Of a stretch of DNA of 64,000 nt, positions 1 through 8,984 are shown in pieces. Source of the DNA: Rhizobium viscosum (lineage in GTDB: Bacteria > Pseudomonadota > Alphaproteobacteria > Rhizobiales > Rhizobiaceae); contig NZ_JADBEC010000002.1 of assembly GCF_014873945.1 (NCBI RefSeq), positions 1,364,001 through 1,428,000 on the forward strand, written 5' to 3'. The notes under the pieces were generated by a model. The model was not told the origin of the DNA and did no database searches. It saw nothing but the letters and a program-made list of their open reading frames with translations. Positions within the stretch are counted from its first letter, which is position 1. Each line of letters begins with the position of its first letter. A program made the translations under genes and the position numbers.

Positions 1-394
1 ACGGGACAGTAACGTCGGGCCCGTGTTGACCTGGCACTTGCCCATCTGAGAATGGTGCTGACCGCGCCGCAAGAAGCCTTGTGATCTTGTCTAGAAAGGT
101 GGGCATGCCAATGCTGACATTGACCTGATAGGGGACGCTCGACAGGTTAATTGATGCGAGGTCAGAACCTTCCGGCGATACTTCAAGGCGGAAAAACCTG
201 TCGATCGACCTCCCGAAGCATTGATGGGTTCGCCGAAGGGCCTCCTTCCACGCCCCCGTGACCATGCCACGGGCGAGCTTGTCCGGGGGGAGCTTTCGTT
301 TGCTATTGCGCGCACGCTCAATCCTTGTTGCAACCCACGAGAGTGAGTCCGTTTCCTGTCGTCTCTTAATTCGCCCTGCTGAAGCTCGGGTCAC
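1..394 (-). CDS. Unrecognised protein, cut by the left window edge
   Basis: An open frame of 131 codons starts with GTG at 394 and runs off the window. The GTG overlaps the TGA of the upstream gene (GTGA), which suggests translational coupling. The visible part is basic at the N-terminus and then reads like folded protein (around residue 50, an RGMVTGAWKEAL stretch followed by Cys-Phe-Gly). I do not recognise a family. It is the last visible gene of a three-gene minus-strand cassette with the genes at 391-702 and 737-1156. Confidence 0.6.
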   Translation of the reverse strand, partial: MTRASAGRIKRRQETDSLSWVATRIERARNSKRKLPPDKLARGMVTGAWKEALRRTHQCFGRSIDRFFRLEVSPEGSDLASINLSSVPYQVNVSIGMPTFLDKITRLLAARSAPFSDGQVPGQHGPDVTVP

Positions 395-702
395 TTGTCG
401 ATCGCCTTACGCTTCAGTTTGACCTTGATCCCGGCATGGCCACCTACTTCAAAACTTCCAATCAATGAGACTTTGCCTTTCGCATCGATCGAAAGGCTTA
501 GCTCGATTTCATCCACCTGAAACGGTTGCGTTTCCGGCGGCGGGGCCAGCAATCGGTTCCCGAACTTGTCGATCAGCTCGATCATATTCTCTTCGACCTG
601 AGCACTGTCGAGTGAGACATGGGCGGTTTGCGCTACTGCGCTGCTGCCTGGTAGAGCACGGCGCACTCTCTCCTCGGCGATGACGTCGATATTGCCAGAC
701 AT
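391..702 (-). CDS. Small protein resembling the Pepco domain
   Basis: 103 aa. The ATG at 702 is chosen over the one at 708 because AAGGA lies 7 nt upstream of it. The C-terminal half (VDEIELSLSIDAKGKVSL followed by a Gly-rich segment and KVKLKRK) alternates hydrophobic and polar residues like a small beta domain. It resembles the peptidase-co-occurring Pepco domain of bacterial conflict systems; that assignment comes from memory of the family and is uncertain. It is the middle gene of the cassette, 34 nt after the gene at 737-1156 and overlapping the gene at 1-394. Confidence 0.65.
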   Translation of the reverse strand: MSGNIDVIAEERVRRALPGSSAVAQTAHVSLDSAQVEENMIELIDKFGNRLLAPPPETQPFQVDEIELSLSIDAKGKVSLIGSFEVGGHAGIKVKLKRKAIDK

Positions 703-736
703 TTCCATTTCCTTGAGTAGTTTGGTCGCTGGTCCC

Positions 737-1156
737 CTACATCGCCATCAGCAATCCGCTGTCATTGATATTTTCCTGGGTGCCCTTTGGTCTCATCGAG
801 GATCGCATCCTTTTGATAACAACCTGTATGTCTTCCGGCACGCCCATGCGAACCAGCTCCAGCCTGGACTTCTCATCCATCATCCGGAGGCCATTAGAGG
901 CAAGGTCTCCATCCAGGACCTTGGAAGTTTCCGACGTCGCTCGCAGAAAGGTCTCGATACCATTTTTGGTGATCCACCGTGGTGATGCACACTCCATACC
1001 GATGCGCCCCAGCATATCTTCGGAGATCCACATGCCGCCACCGTCCCTGCCGAACTTGATGCTCAGCGGGTGGCTCGCCTCTTCAGGATCGAAACGACCT
1101 TCGAAGCCAAGTTCTGCGACAATTTCCTCGAGAGTGATCATGTCCACGACAATCAT
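737..1156 (-). CDS. Hypothetical protein, first gene of the edge cassette
   Basis: 139 aa, soluble and acidic. The ATG at 1156 has GGAGAG 9 nt upstream; longer frames starting further upstream lack a ribosome site and have an Arg/Pro-rich, non-native N-terminus. The segment MITLEEIVAELGFEG is probably an amphipathic helix; no catalytic motif is evident. It probably heads an operon with the two genes downstream. The family is not recognised. Confidence 0.6.
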   Translation of the reverse strand: MIVVDMITLEEIVAELGFEGRFDPEEASHPLSIKFGRDGGGMWISEDMLGRIGMECASPRWITKNGIETFLRATSETSKVLDGDLASNGLRMMDEKSRLELVRMGVPEDIQVVIKRMRSSMRPKGTQENINDSGLLMAM

Positions 1157-1505
1157 GATCACGATCTCTCCACGTACAAATGCCCATAAGCCCCTGCGGC
1201 AATCCGGGACCGCACGTCGATTGCCTCTTCTCGCCGCAGCACACGCGGGCTCACCATCCACCGGAGGACATCGTGAATACTGCAAATCTTCAAATCGCGA
1301 CTGAACAAAAGCGACAGCCGAAGAATGCCTCGATCCGGCCTATTCTCCCCGACATCATCGACAGCGTTGCTCCATAGGCCGCGATAAGCTCAGTCTACGT
1401 CGAGGAGCCTTGTCATACCCACTTGCTGCAACTGCAAGTCACGATGACCACGACCCTCCAGATACGCAGCGACTGCTGGCCGGTCGACCTTCCGGCCGCA
1501 TCTTT

Positions 1506-1530
1506 GGAACAAGGAATGCTGAGCGAAGTT
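1506..1530 (+). promoter_or_regulatory. EcfG (general stress sigma) promoter
   Basis: GGAAC at 1506-1510, 17 nt, GTT at 1528-1530. It lies 74 bp upstream of the Crp-type regulator. The rest of 1157-1603 shows no convincing gene. Confidence 0.65.
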
Positions 1531-1603
1531 CAGAAGATTGTGGTCATCGCCCAGCGTCACTGCTTGAGTGCGGCCTGGGACCGTCGATCCGGGGAGGAAA
1601 CAA

Positions 1604-2344
1604 ATGGCCCCGAGCCAAGAAGAGATTTCGAATCGTATGCTCACGGCGCTCGATCGGCGCGACTTCGAGCTGATCGCCCCCCATCTGGAGCTCGTCGATC
1701 TTCCCGCGCGATTCAGGATCGCCGAGCCGCAGAAAAAGCTGGAATACGTCTATTTCCCCGAAAGCGGCATCGGCGCGGTCATGACAGTTTCTCCCACAGG
1801 TCAGACCGCACAGGCAGGCATGTTCGGTTGGGAGGGATTTGTGCCTACGGCCACCATCATCGGCGATGATTTTGTTCCGTACCTAATCGACATCAATATC
1901 GGCGGGACCGGTTACCGCGTTCCCATTGAGGCGATGGGCGAGGCGACCACGCGAAGCTCAAGTTTTCAGGTGCCTCTCATCAAATATATGCATGTCTTCG
2001 CTACCCAGCTCGCCTATACGGCACTTGCCAATGTGCGCTACCTGCTGGAACAGCGACTGGCGCGCTGGATCTTGATGTGCCACGACCGCCTTCGTACCGA
2101 TGAGATGGCCATAACCCATGACTACATCGCCTTGATGCTTGGCGCGCGGCGACCGGGTGTCACGACCTCGCTTCACGTCCTTGAAGGCCACCATCTGATC
2201 CGCTCTCTGAGAGGCTCTATCGTCATTGTCGACAGAGCGGGCCTGGAGGCATTTGCTGCTGGCTCTTATGGGGTTCCAGAGCAGGAATATGAACGGCTGA
2301 TCGGAGACCGGCAGAGGCAATCGTCAGCGAGCGCGTTTGGGTAA
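1604..2344 (+). CDS. Crp/Fnr-family transcriptional regulator
   Basis: 246 aa. The ATG at 1604 follows a GGGGAGG site; an earlier ATG at 1568 lacks one. The N-terminal half is a cyclic-nucleotide-binding-like beta roll (segment YVYFPESGIGAVMT) and the C-terminal half a winged helix with an ARRPGVTTSLHVLE recognition region. This subtype is common in rhizobia, usually lacks the strict cAMP-binding Arg-Ser pair, and its ligand is generally unknown. An EcfG promoter lies upstream, so it may be a secondary regulator within the stress response. Confidence 0.85.
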   Translation: MAPSQEEISNRMLTALDRRDFELIAPHLELVDLPARFRIAEPQKKLEYVYFPESGIGAVMTVSPTGQTAQAGMFGWEGFVPTATIIGDDFVPYLIDINIGGTGYRVPIEAMGEATTRSSSFQVPLIKYMHVFATQLAYTALANVRYLLEQRLARWILMCHDRLRTDEMAITHDYIALMLGARRPGVTTSLHVLEGHHLIRSLRGSIVIVDRAGLEAFAAGSYGVPEQEYERLIGDRQRQSSASAFG

Positions 2345-2706
2345 TCGAATCCGACTGCGCAACGCTCGCAATTGCCAACGAGGGCGAAAACGCCCATATG
2401 TGAGCTCATAGAAGGAGCCTCTGAGAAGGGAGCTGGACTGTCAGATCTCGAGATCGTTGATGCGGCCGGCACACTTGCGGTTACCCTCAAGGACACGCTC
2501 CTGTGTGGCTGACGCTGCTTGTCCTGCTGTTCAAACCCGCCACCGGCAATATCGCGATGAAGCAATCGCCTTTGGTCGGTTGAAAAAATGGTCTCCAGCA
2601 GAAATCACGCACCTGCCGGGGAACAAATCGGCATCGCCACGATTGCACCTCGAGCTGATGGGGACACGTCGACGAAAATGAAGCGAGGTTTCGAGAGGTC
2701 ACAAGT
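2345..2706. other. Intergenic stretch without a supported gene
   Basis: A GGAAC at 2621 is followed after 17 nt by ATT, a weak EcfG-like match that could serve the YihY gene. Short frames here lack ribosome sites. Confidence 0.4.
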
Positions 2707-3780
2707 ATGCCAAGGCGAAGTTTGCCAACGACGGCGCTGACGCTCGCGGCGGTTGCCGTCGTCGCGCTCGCGTATGGACGGCGAGGCGCTGATCCATGGC
2801 AACGGGGGCAAACGGGTGCAGCACTGGCCGACGGTGATGAACGTGGCCGCCAGGCACAGGTACCAGAGGCAATCCCGGTCCGCGGGCTGCGCGATGTCTT
2901 CTGGCGCCTCGTCGAAGAGGTCAGCGACGACCGGGTGATGCTGGTTGCGGCGGGCGTCACTTTCTACCTGCTTCTTGCGATGTTTCCGGCGCTTGCCGCC
3001 TTGGTCTCCCTCTACGGGCTTGTTGCCGATCCGTCGACGATTGCCGATCATCTGCGCAAGCTCGCAATCATGCTGCCGCCAGGTGCCTTCGACATCGTCG
3101 CCGACCAAATCCGGGCGCTTGCCAGCCGCCGGGACGAAAGCCTGGGGATCACGTTCTTCGTCGGCCTCGCCGTGGCACTCTGGAGCACCCATAGCGGCAC
3201 GCTCGCCCTTTTCGATGCAATGAACGTCGCCTACGAAGAAAGCGAGAAACGCGGAATTGTCCGCCTCAATCTCATAGCTCTTGCCTTTACGGTTTGCGCT
3301 ATCATGGCTGCGATCGCAATCGTTGCGCTGGTTGCTGCAATACCGCTTCTTCTGTCCTACATCTGGCTCGACGGGTTGCAGGAGAGGCTTGCCCTTGTCG
3401 GCCGCTGGCCGGTACTTCTCATCGTCGTCACATGCGCTGTGACGACGATCTATCGGTTCGCACCGAGCCGCGAACCCGCCAAATTACGCTGGCTGACCTG
3501 GGGTACGGCTCTGACGACGCTCGCCTGGTGCGCGATGTCGTTGGGATTTGCCTTCTATCTGGATCATTTCGCCAATTATAACGCGACCTATGGTGCGCTC
3601 GGCGCACTGATCGGTTTCCTCGTCTGGATTTGGCTCTCCGTCACCATCCTGATCGTCGGCGCCGAACTCAATAGCGAGCTCGAGCATCAGACGGCGAGGG
3701 ATACAACGACCGGGTCGCCGCGCCCAATGGGTGCGCGGGGCGCCTATGTTGCCGATACGCTCGGCCGCCCGATCGAGTAG
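2707..3780 (+). CDS. YihY/BrkB family inner-membrane protein
   Basis: 357 aa. An N-terminal hydrophobic segment and a linker precede the YihY/BrkB core from about residue 60. The core shows VSDDRVMLVAAGVTFYLLLAMFPAL, the WSTHSGTLALFDAMN motif, and several further membrane helices ending with VWIWLSVTILIVGAELNSELEH. The family is a six-helix membrane protein of unknown biochemical role, often found among stress-induced genes in rhizobia. The start has GAGAGG upstream. Confidence 0.88.
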   Translation: MPRRSLPTTALTLAAVAVVALAYGRRGADPWQRGQTGAALADGDERGRQAQVPEAIPVRGLRDVFWRLVEEVSDDRVMLVAAGVTFYLLLAMFPALAALVSLYGLVADPSTIADHLRKLAIMLPPGAFDIVADQIRALASRRDESLGITFFVGLAVALWSTHSGTLALFDAMNVAYEESEKRGIVRLNLIALAFTVCAIMAAIAIVALVAAIPLLLSYIWLDGLQERLALVGRWPVLLIVVTCAVTTIYRFAPSREPAKLRWLTWGTALTTLAWCAMSLGFAFYLDHFANYNATYGALGALIGFLVWIWLSVTILIVGAELNSELEHQTARDTTTGSPRPMGARGAYVADTLGRPIE

Positions 3781-4039
3781 GCAAGACATCCCCACACCTC
3801 ATCTTGGACAGGGGAACGACGTGATCGAGGATCGATGATGCGCATCCGGTGCGGCGACCACGATCCATGCCACTTGTGCATGGTTTGCTATCAACCATAT
3901 CGTTCCGAGTACAAAACCTACAGGCTCTTCAAAGGACCTCGCCACCCGCCGGTTCGCCATCCCAGTTCGATCTCGCTGCCGCGAAAAATCGAGATGCATA
4001 TCGTTCCGGTCGTCGCGATAGCTGCGATGATGTGCACGT

Positions 4040-4053
4040 CGGACCTTGGTCCG
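4040..4053. promoter_or_regulatory. Perfect 14-bp palindrome of the GGAC-GTCC box type
   Basis: CGGACCTTGGTCCG, two 6-bp arms around TT. It belongs to the family of boxes also found at 28660, 40916, 41669, 50655, 51066 and 63096. It lies only 22 bp before a possible ATG at 4076 and no GGAAC or TTGA element is placed as at the other loci, so its target is unclear. Confidence 0.5.
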
Positions 4054-4075
4054 TATGGTCGAGGTTGGGAGACAG

Positions 4076-4402
4076 ATGTCACGCCAGCGGCACTGTTTTG
4101 AACTGAACGGCGAGATTCACGCCAGACGGCGTCTTTGCGAGTTCATTGCCTCCGGTGGCCGGGTAATGACCACTGATAACCCACAGGATGGCTGGTGCGA
4201 GACGACAGCCGAAACCATGCTACGCGAACGGCAGCGCATCAAATTCCTCGAGCGGTTGCGTGACAGTCTCTATCCTGGTTTTGCCGCGATCGACTATTGT
4301 TGGCTGCCGCCTCCAGAGGGGGCAGCCGGTGCTGCCGCCCCACTGCTGCCCGTCGGCGCAACCGGTGCTGCCGGGGCAGGAGCGGACTTCGGCTCCGCCT
4401 GA
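4076..4402 (+). CDS. Hypothetical protein, doubtful
   Basis: 108 aa. The ATG at 4076 has GGGAGA upstream. The first 65 residues look plausible (charged, with a RERQRIKFLERLRDSLY helix). The Ala/Gly/Pro-rich end is antisense to the tail of the minus-strand gene at 4294-4587. Either this gene ends earlier through a frameshift, or it is spurious. Confidence 0.35.
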   Translation: MSRQRHCFELNGEIHARRRLCEFIASGGRVMTTDNPQDGWCETTAETMLRERQRIKFLERLRDSLYPGFAAIDYCWLPPPEGAAGAAAPLLPVGATGAAGAGADFGSA

Positions 4403-4587
4403 TTGGTGGTCGCGGTCGTTTGCGGGTCGGCCCGCGGGGTCGCATAGTTGTAGTATGCAAAACCGGCGACGGCGATGAGTACGATCACAATGATCACACC
4501 CCACGGCGGACGGCGGGGGCGGCCGACCGGTGGCGTTCGCGGATCCCGGCCGGGGTCGCCGACGGGGTCGTTCGGTGTAAATACCAT
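4294..4587 (-). CDS. Small single-pass membrane protein
   Basis: 97 aa. The ATG at 4587 follows a GGAGG site. A Pro/Arg-rich cytoplasmic N-terminus is followed by one transmembrane helix at about residues 30-48 (GVIIVIVLIAVAGFAYYNY) and a low-complexity Ala/Pro/Gly tail. It is probably co-transcribed with the gene at 4627-5067, 39 nt upstream. Function unknown. Confidence 0.75.
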   Translation of the reverse strand: MVFTPNDPVGDPGRDPRTPPVGRPRRPPWGVIIVIVLIAVAGFAYYNYATPRADPQTTATTNQAEPKSAPAPAAPVAPTGSSGAAAPAAPSGGGSQQ

Positions 4588-4626
4588 GATGCATCCTCCG
4601 TTGTTGCAAAAAAAGCAACCTGAGCG

Positions 4627-5067
4627 CTAGTTGAACGAGCGGGTGATAGCGGCGGCATAAATCCCAGCCAACCGGATACGATCCTCGGCGGCAGCAGCAT
4701 ATGCCCGCTCGACGCGGCGCTCAAACTGCCGTGATCGCGCAGCAGTCGGGCGTCCGTCCGGCAAACTGCACCTGACGCGCATGCGCGCCCCAATCCTCGA
4801 TTGGTACTGCGCCAGTGTCAGGCCGGCCTTCATCAAAAACGTTCGGATATCTGGGCGCCTCTCGGCGACGATCGCGATACAGAATGCTCTTATCAGCCTC
4901 GATTTGGCAACGGGCAGCTCGATCTCATCGATCAGGTCGTTGCCAACATCGTCTTCCCGCGCGAAACGGAGGAAATCGTCGATAAGATCCTGCGCTCTTT
5001 CAAGTTCGTCGAGATCTTCATGGCTTTGCGATATAAGATGACTGTCGCGGCTGATGATCAGGCGCAT
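4627..5067 (-). CDS. Hypothetical protein
   Basis: 146 aa, with AAGGAGATC directly upstream of the ATG at 5067. Mostly helical and charged: residues 15-40 carry DELERAQDLIDDFLRFARED and a second helical block with many Ala and Arg lies near the C-terminus. No known domain is recognised. It probably heads an operon with the membrane protein at 4294-4587. Confidence 0.72.
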   Translation of the reverse strand: MRLIISRDSHLISQSHEDLDELERAQDLIDDFLRFAREDDVGNDLIDEIELPVAKSRLIRAFCIAIVAERRPDIRTFLMKAGLTLAQYQSRIGARMRVRCSLPDGRPTAARSRQFERRVERAYAAAAEDRIRLAGIYAAAITRSFN

Positions 5068-5088
5068 TGTGATCTCCTTCGCACAGAA

Positions 5089-5113
5089 AACGCCGCTGAA
5101 AACTAATAGTTCA
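5089..5113 (-). promoter_or_regulatory. EcfG-like promoter, one mismatch
   Basis: Read on the minus strand: TGAAC at 5113-5109, 16 nt, CGTT at 5092-5089. The -35 differs from GGAAC at one base. It would serve the gene starting at 5067. Confidence 0.4.
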
Positions 5114-5265
5114 CCGCCGGCCCAAATCTCAGTAGTCGCGCTTCATGGCTCGGAAACAACCCGTCTATGCAACAGCCCTGTTGCTGCCTGAGACGCCGGC
5201 CGGAGGATCATGCCAAGCGTGCAATCAGCGTTGCGAGGTCTTTCGGCATATCGTCATGCCCAAGG

Positions 5266-5796
5266 CTACTTGTTTAGATCCTTGGCCATTTGCAAATGGT
5301 GCTCCAGTGCCGGGCGTGTTTTTGCCGCCCAGGCCTTGAGATCAGCATTCTCGCCTTCCTCGCCGTAGCGTTTGAAGAGGTCGACGGCGTCTTCATGGAC
5401 GTCCTGCTGATCGGCATGGTACTTCTTGACGAAGTCGTCGCCCTGAAGCTTTTTCAAATCATCGAGCATGCTCTGATGCGATGAGGACATGGCGGTCGGC
5501 ACGGTTGCCTGGATCTTGCCGCTGGAGATCAAACCCTTCAGTTCCTCTGACGTCTTCTGGTGGTCCGTCACCATCTGCTGTGCGAATGCCTTCGTGTGAT
5601 CATCGGCGCGCTCGAGCGCAAGTCTGCTGGATTCAATCTCGAACATGTCGCTGCTGGCGGCCTCCAGCACAAAATCCGCTGTCTTCGGTGCGACGCCCAT
5701 GACCGAGTTGACACCGGTTTTTTCCGCCGCCGATTGAGCAAAGACGGATGAGACGGCAGCCACGAGGATGATTGAAGCGTAGATAACCGTTTTCAT
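5266..5796 (-). CDS. DUF4142 periplasmic protein
   Basis: 176 aa. The ATG at 5796 has a strong AAAGGAGG site; a longer upstream frame is not supported. A signal peptide ends near residue 20 (VSSVFAQ). The mature part is the DUF4142 four-helix ferritin-like fold, with FVLEAASSDMFEIESSRLAL and HADQQDVHEDAVDLFKRYG segments. Such proteins are secreted stress proteins of unknown activity. A consensus EcfG promoter lies 26-50 bp upstream, divergent from that of the gene at 5909. Confidence 0.9.
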   Translation of the reverse strand: MKTVIYASIILVAAVSSVFAQSAAEKTGVNSVMGVAPKTADFVLEAASSDMFEIESSRLALERADDHTKAFAQQMVTDHQKTSEELKGLISSGKIQATVPTAMSSSHQSMLDDLKKLQGDDFVKKYHADQQDVHEDAVDLFKRYGEEGENADLKAWAAKTRPALEHHLQMAKDLNK

Positions 5797-5822
5797 GAGG
5801 ACCTCCTTTGGATCGAGATGCA

Positions 5823-5847
5823 AACCTGCAGCGCAGCTTCTTGTTCC
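5823..5847 (-). promoter_or_regulatory. EcfG promoter for the DUF4142 gene
   Basis: Minus strand: GGAAC at 5847-5843, 17 nt, GTT at 5825-5823. Confidence 0.7.
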
Positions 5848-5856
5848 CTTGTCCCC

Positions 5857-5881
5857 GGAACAATGTTCGGAAAACGAAGTT
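5857..5881 (+). promoter_or_regulatory. EcfG promoter for the gene at 5909
   Basis: GGAAC at 5857-5861, 17 nt, GTT at 5879-5881. It is back to back with the promoter at 5823-5847. Confidence 0.65.
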
Positions 5882-5908
5882 CCTTTGTCAGCGATGAAGG
5901 AGAGGCTG

Positions 5909-6154
5909 ATGCCGGACAACGATCTTTCAACAAAACCGGTTGACGAAATTGGCGCACAACTCCCGGCCATGACCGATGAAGAGATCTTTGGCGCGATGCG
6001 TTGGCTGGAGACGAACAGTGAAAGCGCTGCGGGTTCCGACCGCCAGGAAGTTCTCGCACGCATTGTCCTGATCGAAGAAGAGATCGAACGCCGGTTTCCC
6101 GGACAGGTTCTCGCACCCTATCGTGACTGGATGAAAAACCATCCGCTCCTGTGA
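5909..6154 (+). CDS. Small hypothetical stress protein
   Basis: 81 aa. The ATG at 5909 has AAGGAGAGG 3 nt upstream; the ATG at 5894 overlaps that site and was rejected. The protein is acidic and helical, with MTDEEIFGAMRWLETN and an ARIVLIEEEIERRFPG helix. No known domain. The EcfG promoter 28 bp upstream supports expression under general stress. Confidence 0.7.
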   Translation: MPDNDLSTKPVDEIGAQLPAMTDEEIFGAMRWLETNSESAAGSDRQEVLARIVLIEEEIERRFPGQVLAPYRDWMKNHPLL

Positions 6155-6450
6155 GAATATCCTACCCGCAAGGCACCAGCTTTGATCGCTCTTAATCAGA
6201 GGCCAGCACGATATATTAGTCAATAACGAGTGGCGCTTTCATGATCGCCAATCCAGGCTGATTTTCGTCTACAACACCCCACGCAGCCCTCAGGTCCAAA
6301 CGCTAAGAGGCATGGATATCGAGAGACCGGGCAGCAGAGTTGGCGGCCCCTTTCGACCAATCGCTGCGGACCGGAGAAGCGCGGCCGAACGTGGCCGCGT
6401 CCGCTAGCGTACGGACAGCCGTTCGCGCTCTCAATTCGCACCTGCGCCAC

Positions 6451-6475
6451 GGAACACTCGGTGGGCCAGAACGTT
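6451..6475 (+). promoter_or_regulatory. EcfG promoter, full consensus
   Basis: GGAAC at 6451-6455, 16 nt, CGTT at 6472-6475, 31 bp upstream of the receiver gene. The remaining part of 6155-6450 shows no supported gene; GTCCGCTAGCGTACGGAC at 6399-6416 is a partial inverted repeat. Confidence 0.75.
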
Positions 6476-6505
6476 GCACAACCGACTAGAACGGGGACAG
6501 GACCT

Positions 6506-7042
6506 ATGCTCAGCAATCGCAACGAATGGATCGCAGCTCGAGCCTATTCTCTTTGGGAACAGGCGGGAAAACCCTTCGGCCAAGACGAAATTCACTGGCA
6601 ACAGGCCGTGCTCGAACGCAACCTGCTCGAACGGACGCATGCATCCGCCGATGGCCGGGAGATTCTTGAGCGACCGAGGGCTGCACAGGCGACTGGCGCT
6701 GAACCCCGTAGCGTCCTGGTTGTCGAGGACGTAGCCCTGCTGCGCTATAACATCGTCGATTTTCTCGATCAGGCGGGATACAGGACACTCGAGGCGGCCA
6801 ATGCCGACGAGGCGCTCGTATTATTGAAGACCAACTCAGTTGATACGCTTTACACGGACATCGATATGCCCGGCAGCATGGATGGCCTGGGTCTGGTCGC
6901 GAAGGTGCGGTCGCAGTGGCCCTCGACACGGGTGATTGTGACCTCGGGGCTGGTCAGGCTGTCGCACAAGGATGTTGAAGCCGGCGTAACATTCGTCTCC
7001 AAACCGACTGCCGGCCCGGACCTCTTGAAGCTCATGGCCTAG
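6506..7042 (+). CDS. Response regulator with N-terminal DUF2934
   Basis: 178 aa. The ATG at 6506 follows a GGGGACAGG stretch. Residues 8-35 form a DUF2934 motif (WIAARAYSLWEQAGKP and a following WQQAVLE). From about residue 68 comes a CheY-like receiver: VLVVED acidic pair, phospho-acceptor Asp in YTDIDMPG, a TSG and a conserved Lys in VSKP. There is no output domain. DUF2934 is a short helical motif frequent in rhizobia; fusing it to a receiver may direct the regulator to a partner. A full-consensus EcfG promoter is upstream. Confidence 0.82.
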   Translation: MLSNRNEWIAARAYSLWEQAGKPFGQDEIHWQQAVLERNLLERTHASADGREILERPRAAQATGAEPRSVLVVEDVALLRYNIVDFLDQAGYRTLEAANADEALVLLKTNSVDTLYTDIDMPGSMDGLGLVAKVRSQWPSTRVIVTSGLVRLSHKDVEAGVTFVSKPTAGPDLLKLMA

Positions 7043-7178
7043 TCGCCGGCAGCAGCGCGCCCCTGGCAGCGAGAGTGCCAGCCGATATAGAAGCGGAGGC
7101 GATGGCGGTGTCGAACCGGCCGGGCGTGGGAGCAAGACCATCGCCGAGGTGAGGATCGATAACCAAAGGGGAAATGTG

Positions 7179-7601
7179 ATGCAGACCGCTCAACATCTCG
7201 AACACGCAAGGCAGGTCGCCATGGATGCCCATGACGGACAGTGCGATAAAGTCGGAAATCCCTACTTCGAGCACTGTCAGCGCGTCGCCGACCTTGTGGT
7301 GGGCGAAGAGGAGAAAATCGTCGCCTATCTTCACGATATTCCGGAGAAGGCGCCCGGCTGGACGATCGATCGGCTGAGTCAGGAGGGTTTTTCCTCCAGG
7401 GTTATTGCAGCGGTTGACGCGTTGACCCGCAGGCCGGATGAGGACGACGACAGCTTGGTTCGTAGAGCTTGCGCGAACCCGCTTGCCAGGCCCGTTAAGC
7501 AGGCGGACCTCGAAGACAATCGCATTCAGTCGGAGCAAGCGGGCCTCGATCCGGGCAAATTCGAGCGCGGCCTTGCAATTCTGATGGGAAGAGAGCGCTG
7601 A
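7179..7601 (+). CDS. HD-domain protein related to RelA/SpoT hydrolase domains
   Basis: 140 aa. The ATG at 7179 is preceded by AAGGGG; an in-frame start at 7149 has no site. Metal-binding residues of the HD superfamily are visible: His in YFEHCQRVA, His-Asp in AYLHDIPEKA and Asp in the KQADLEDN segment. It is a stand-alone hydrolase-like domain without synthetase or regulatory domains. By analogy it could act on (p)ppGpp or related nucleotides; the substrate is not shown by the sequence. Confidence 0.78.
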   Translation: MQTAQHLEHARQVAMDAHDGQCDKVGNPYFEHCQRVADLVVGEEEKIVAYLHDIPEKAPGWTIDRLSQEGFSSRVIAAVDALTRRPDEDDDSLVRRACANPLARPVKQADLEDNRIQSEQAGLDPGKFERGLAILMGRER

Positions 7602-8254
7602 CGCGAGATTCGTGCCCGTAGCGCCATCGAAACGGTCCCGTGAGCTGGCTTCCTGAAACACCTGTTGTCGGTACGCGGACATGTCGTCACCCTCTGGCGA
7701 ACGCCGAGGTATCGACCGATCGGGGATCCGTGACCTTGAGATTGCCTTGCAATCCGCGGCCAAATGGCCTCTCGAGCGTCGTCGCGACCAATTATGCTCT
7801 TCGCGAACCGCGCCAGCGCTTTTGTGATCTCAGAAGGCCGGGAAAGTCGCTGTTGCCAGGCAGTAGCACAACAACCTAAATATCTAGAAAACAATTTACA
7901 GTTGTACATCGTATAGTTTTATTATAGAACAGCGCTCCGTCAGGTTGTTTTTCCCTCCTGCGGCCGCTGATCGCTGAGCGTTGCTTCTTTCAATCGCACC
8001 TGAACATTCGAGGAGAGGCGCAATGCGCGTGGCCAATTGAGAATAGCCAAGCAAAGCTTGGCTTCCGTAATAACAAGATCAGGAATTAACGGGGATCAAA
8101 CTGGCCACATTGACAGTAGCAAATCGAACGTTGCAAGATATAATCTTCAAACCACCAAGAGATTTTATGTTGTTACGCTTTTCTCAATATCCTTGTGATT
8201 GTAATTGTTGCAGGTGCAGTGGACTCCTTAGGCAGGCGATGATTGGTGACTGAG
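7602..8254. other. 650-bp stretch without a supported gene
   Basis: Only short frames without ribosome sites are present on either strand. 7900-8240 is AT-richer than the surroundings, which could reflect promoter DNA for the gene at 8255 or transferred DNA. Confidence 0.4.
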
Positions 8255-8593
8255 ATGATAAAATCGATAAAGATCTTTCCTTTTGCTTTGCTGGCCCTGC
8301 TCGTATCGGAAGGAACTCGAGCCGACACGCTTCCGCTTTCGAAGATCAATCGCAAAATTGAGAGCCGCATTCAGACCGGCAACACGAAGAAAAACGTTCA
8401 ATGTCTCGCTTTCATACTGAAAGACTTTCAGGATCGAAAAATCCCCAAATCGAGGATCCTCGTCACGTTCGACGATCCGAACATCGACGGCATTGGCATC
8501 GGACTGGACGAGACGGATGAGATTTACACTTGCGAAGCCGGCGAACTTCGCTCTTGGGAAGAGAATGACTATCAGGTCGCGAAGACATTTTAG
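8255..8593 (+). CDS. Small secreted hypothetical protein
   Basis: 112 aa. The first 27 residues form a signal peptide (Lys-rich start, FPFALLALLVS core, cleavage near TRA-D). The mature part has one Cys pair candidate (VQCLAF and YTCEAG) and is acidic. Family not recognised. No strong ribosome site is seen, so the start is less certain. Confidence 0.6.
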   Translation: MIKSIKIFPFALLALLVSEGTRADTLPLSKINRKIESRIQTGNTKKNVQCLAFILKDFQDRKIPKSRILVTFDDPNIDGIGIGLDETDEIYTCEAGELRSWEENDYQVAKTF

Positions 8594-8984
8594 CATGGAC
8601 GCGCATCTTTCAAAGCCTCGGCGGATTATCACGGCATGGCGGCTCGCTTTCTTCCGAAGCAGATGAGCCGCTAGTGAATCCCGAATCTGCTTCGATCTCG
8701 GCGACGATGCTGCATGGCAGCATGGTCTGAACGAACGTAGCCGGTGTCGCCGGTTGGAGCCACAGAGCGGTTGATGACTGTTGCAATCGTGCCGCCGATG
8801 AAAACTGCCCATTGCAGGAAATGCCAAGCGTCGCCGCTTTGGAAGCCTGACGTCGAGACCCGCTTTGCTGCCAACGGGTGCTGGTTCCTAAATACTCGCC
8901 GCCGGGTACGCTTCGCTTGGTTCTCGGAAGCGATCTGGAACGCAGCGGGTGGCAGCCGGCACTGCAAAGGCATGACAAGGACCT

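Noticed and set aside
3799..3999. 66-codon minus-strand frame downstream of the YihY gene
   Set aside because: No ribosome site and no homologous pattern; only the nearby palindrome at 4040 raised interest.
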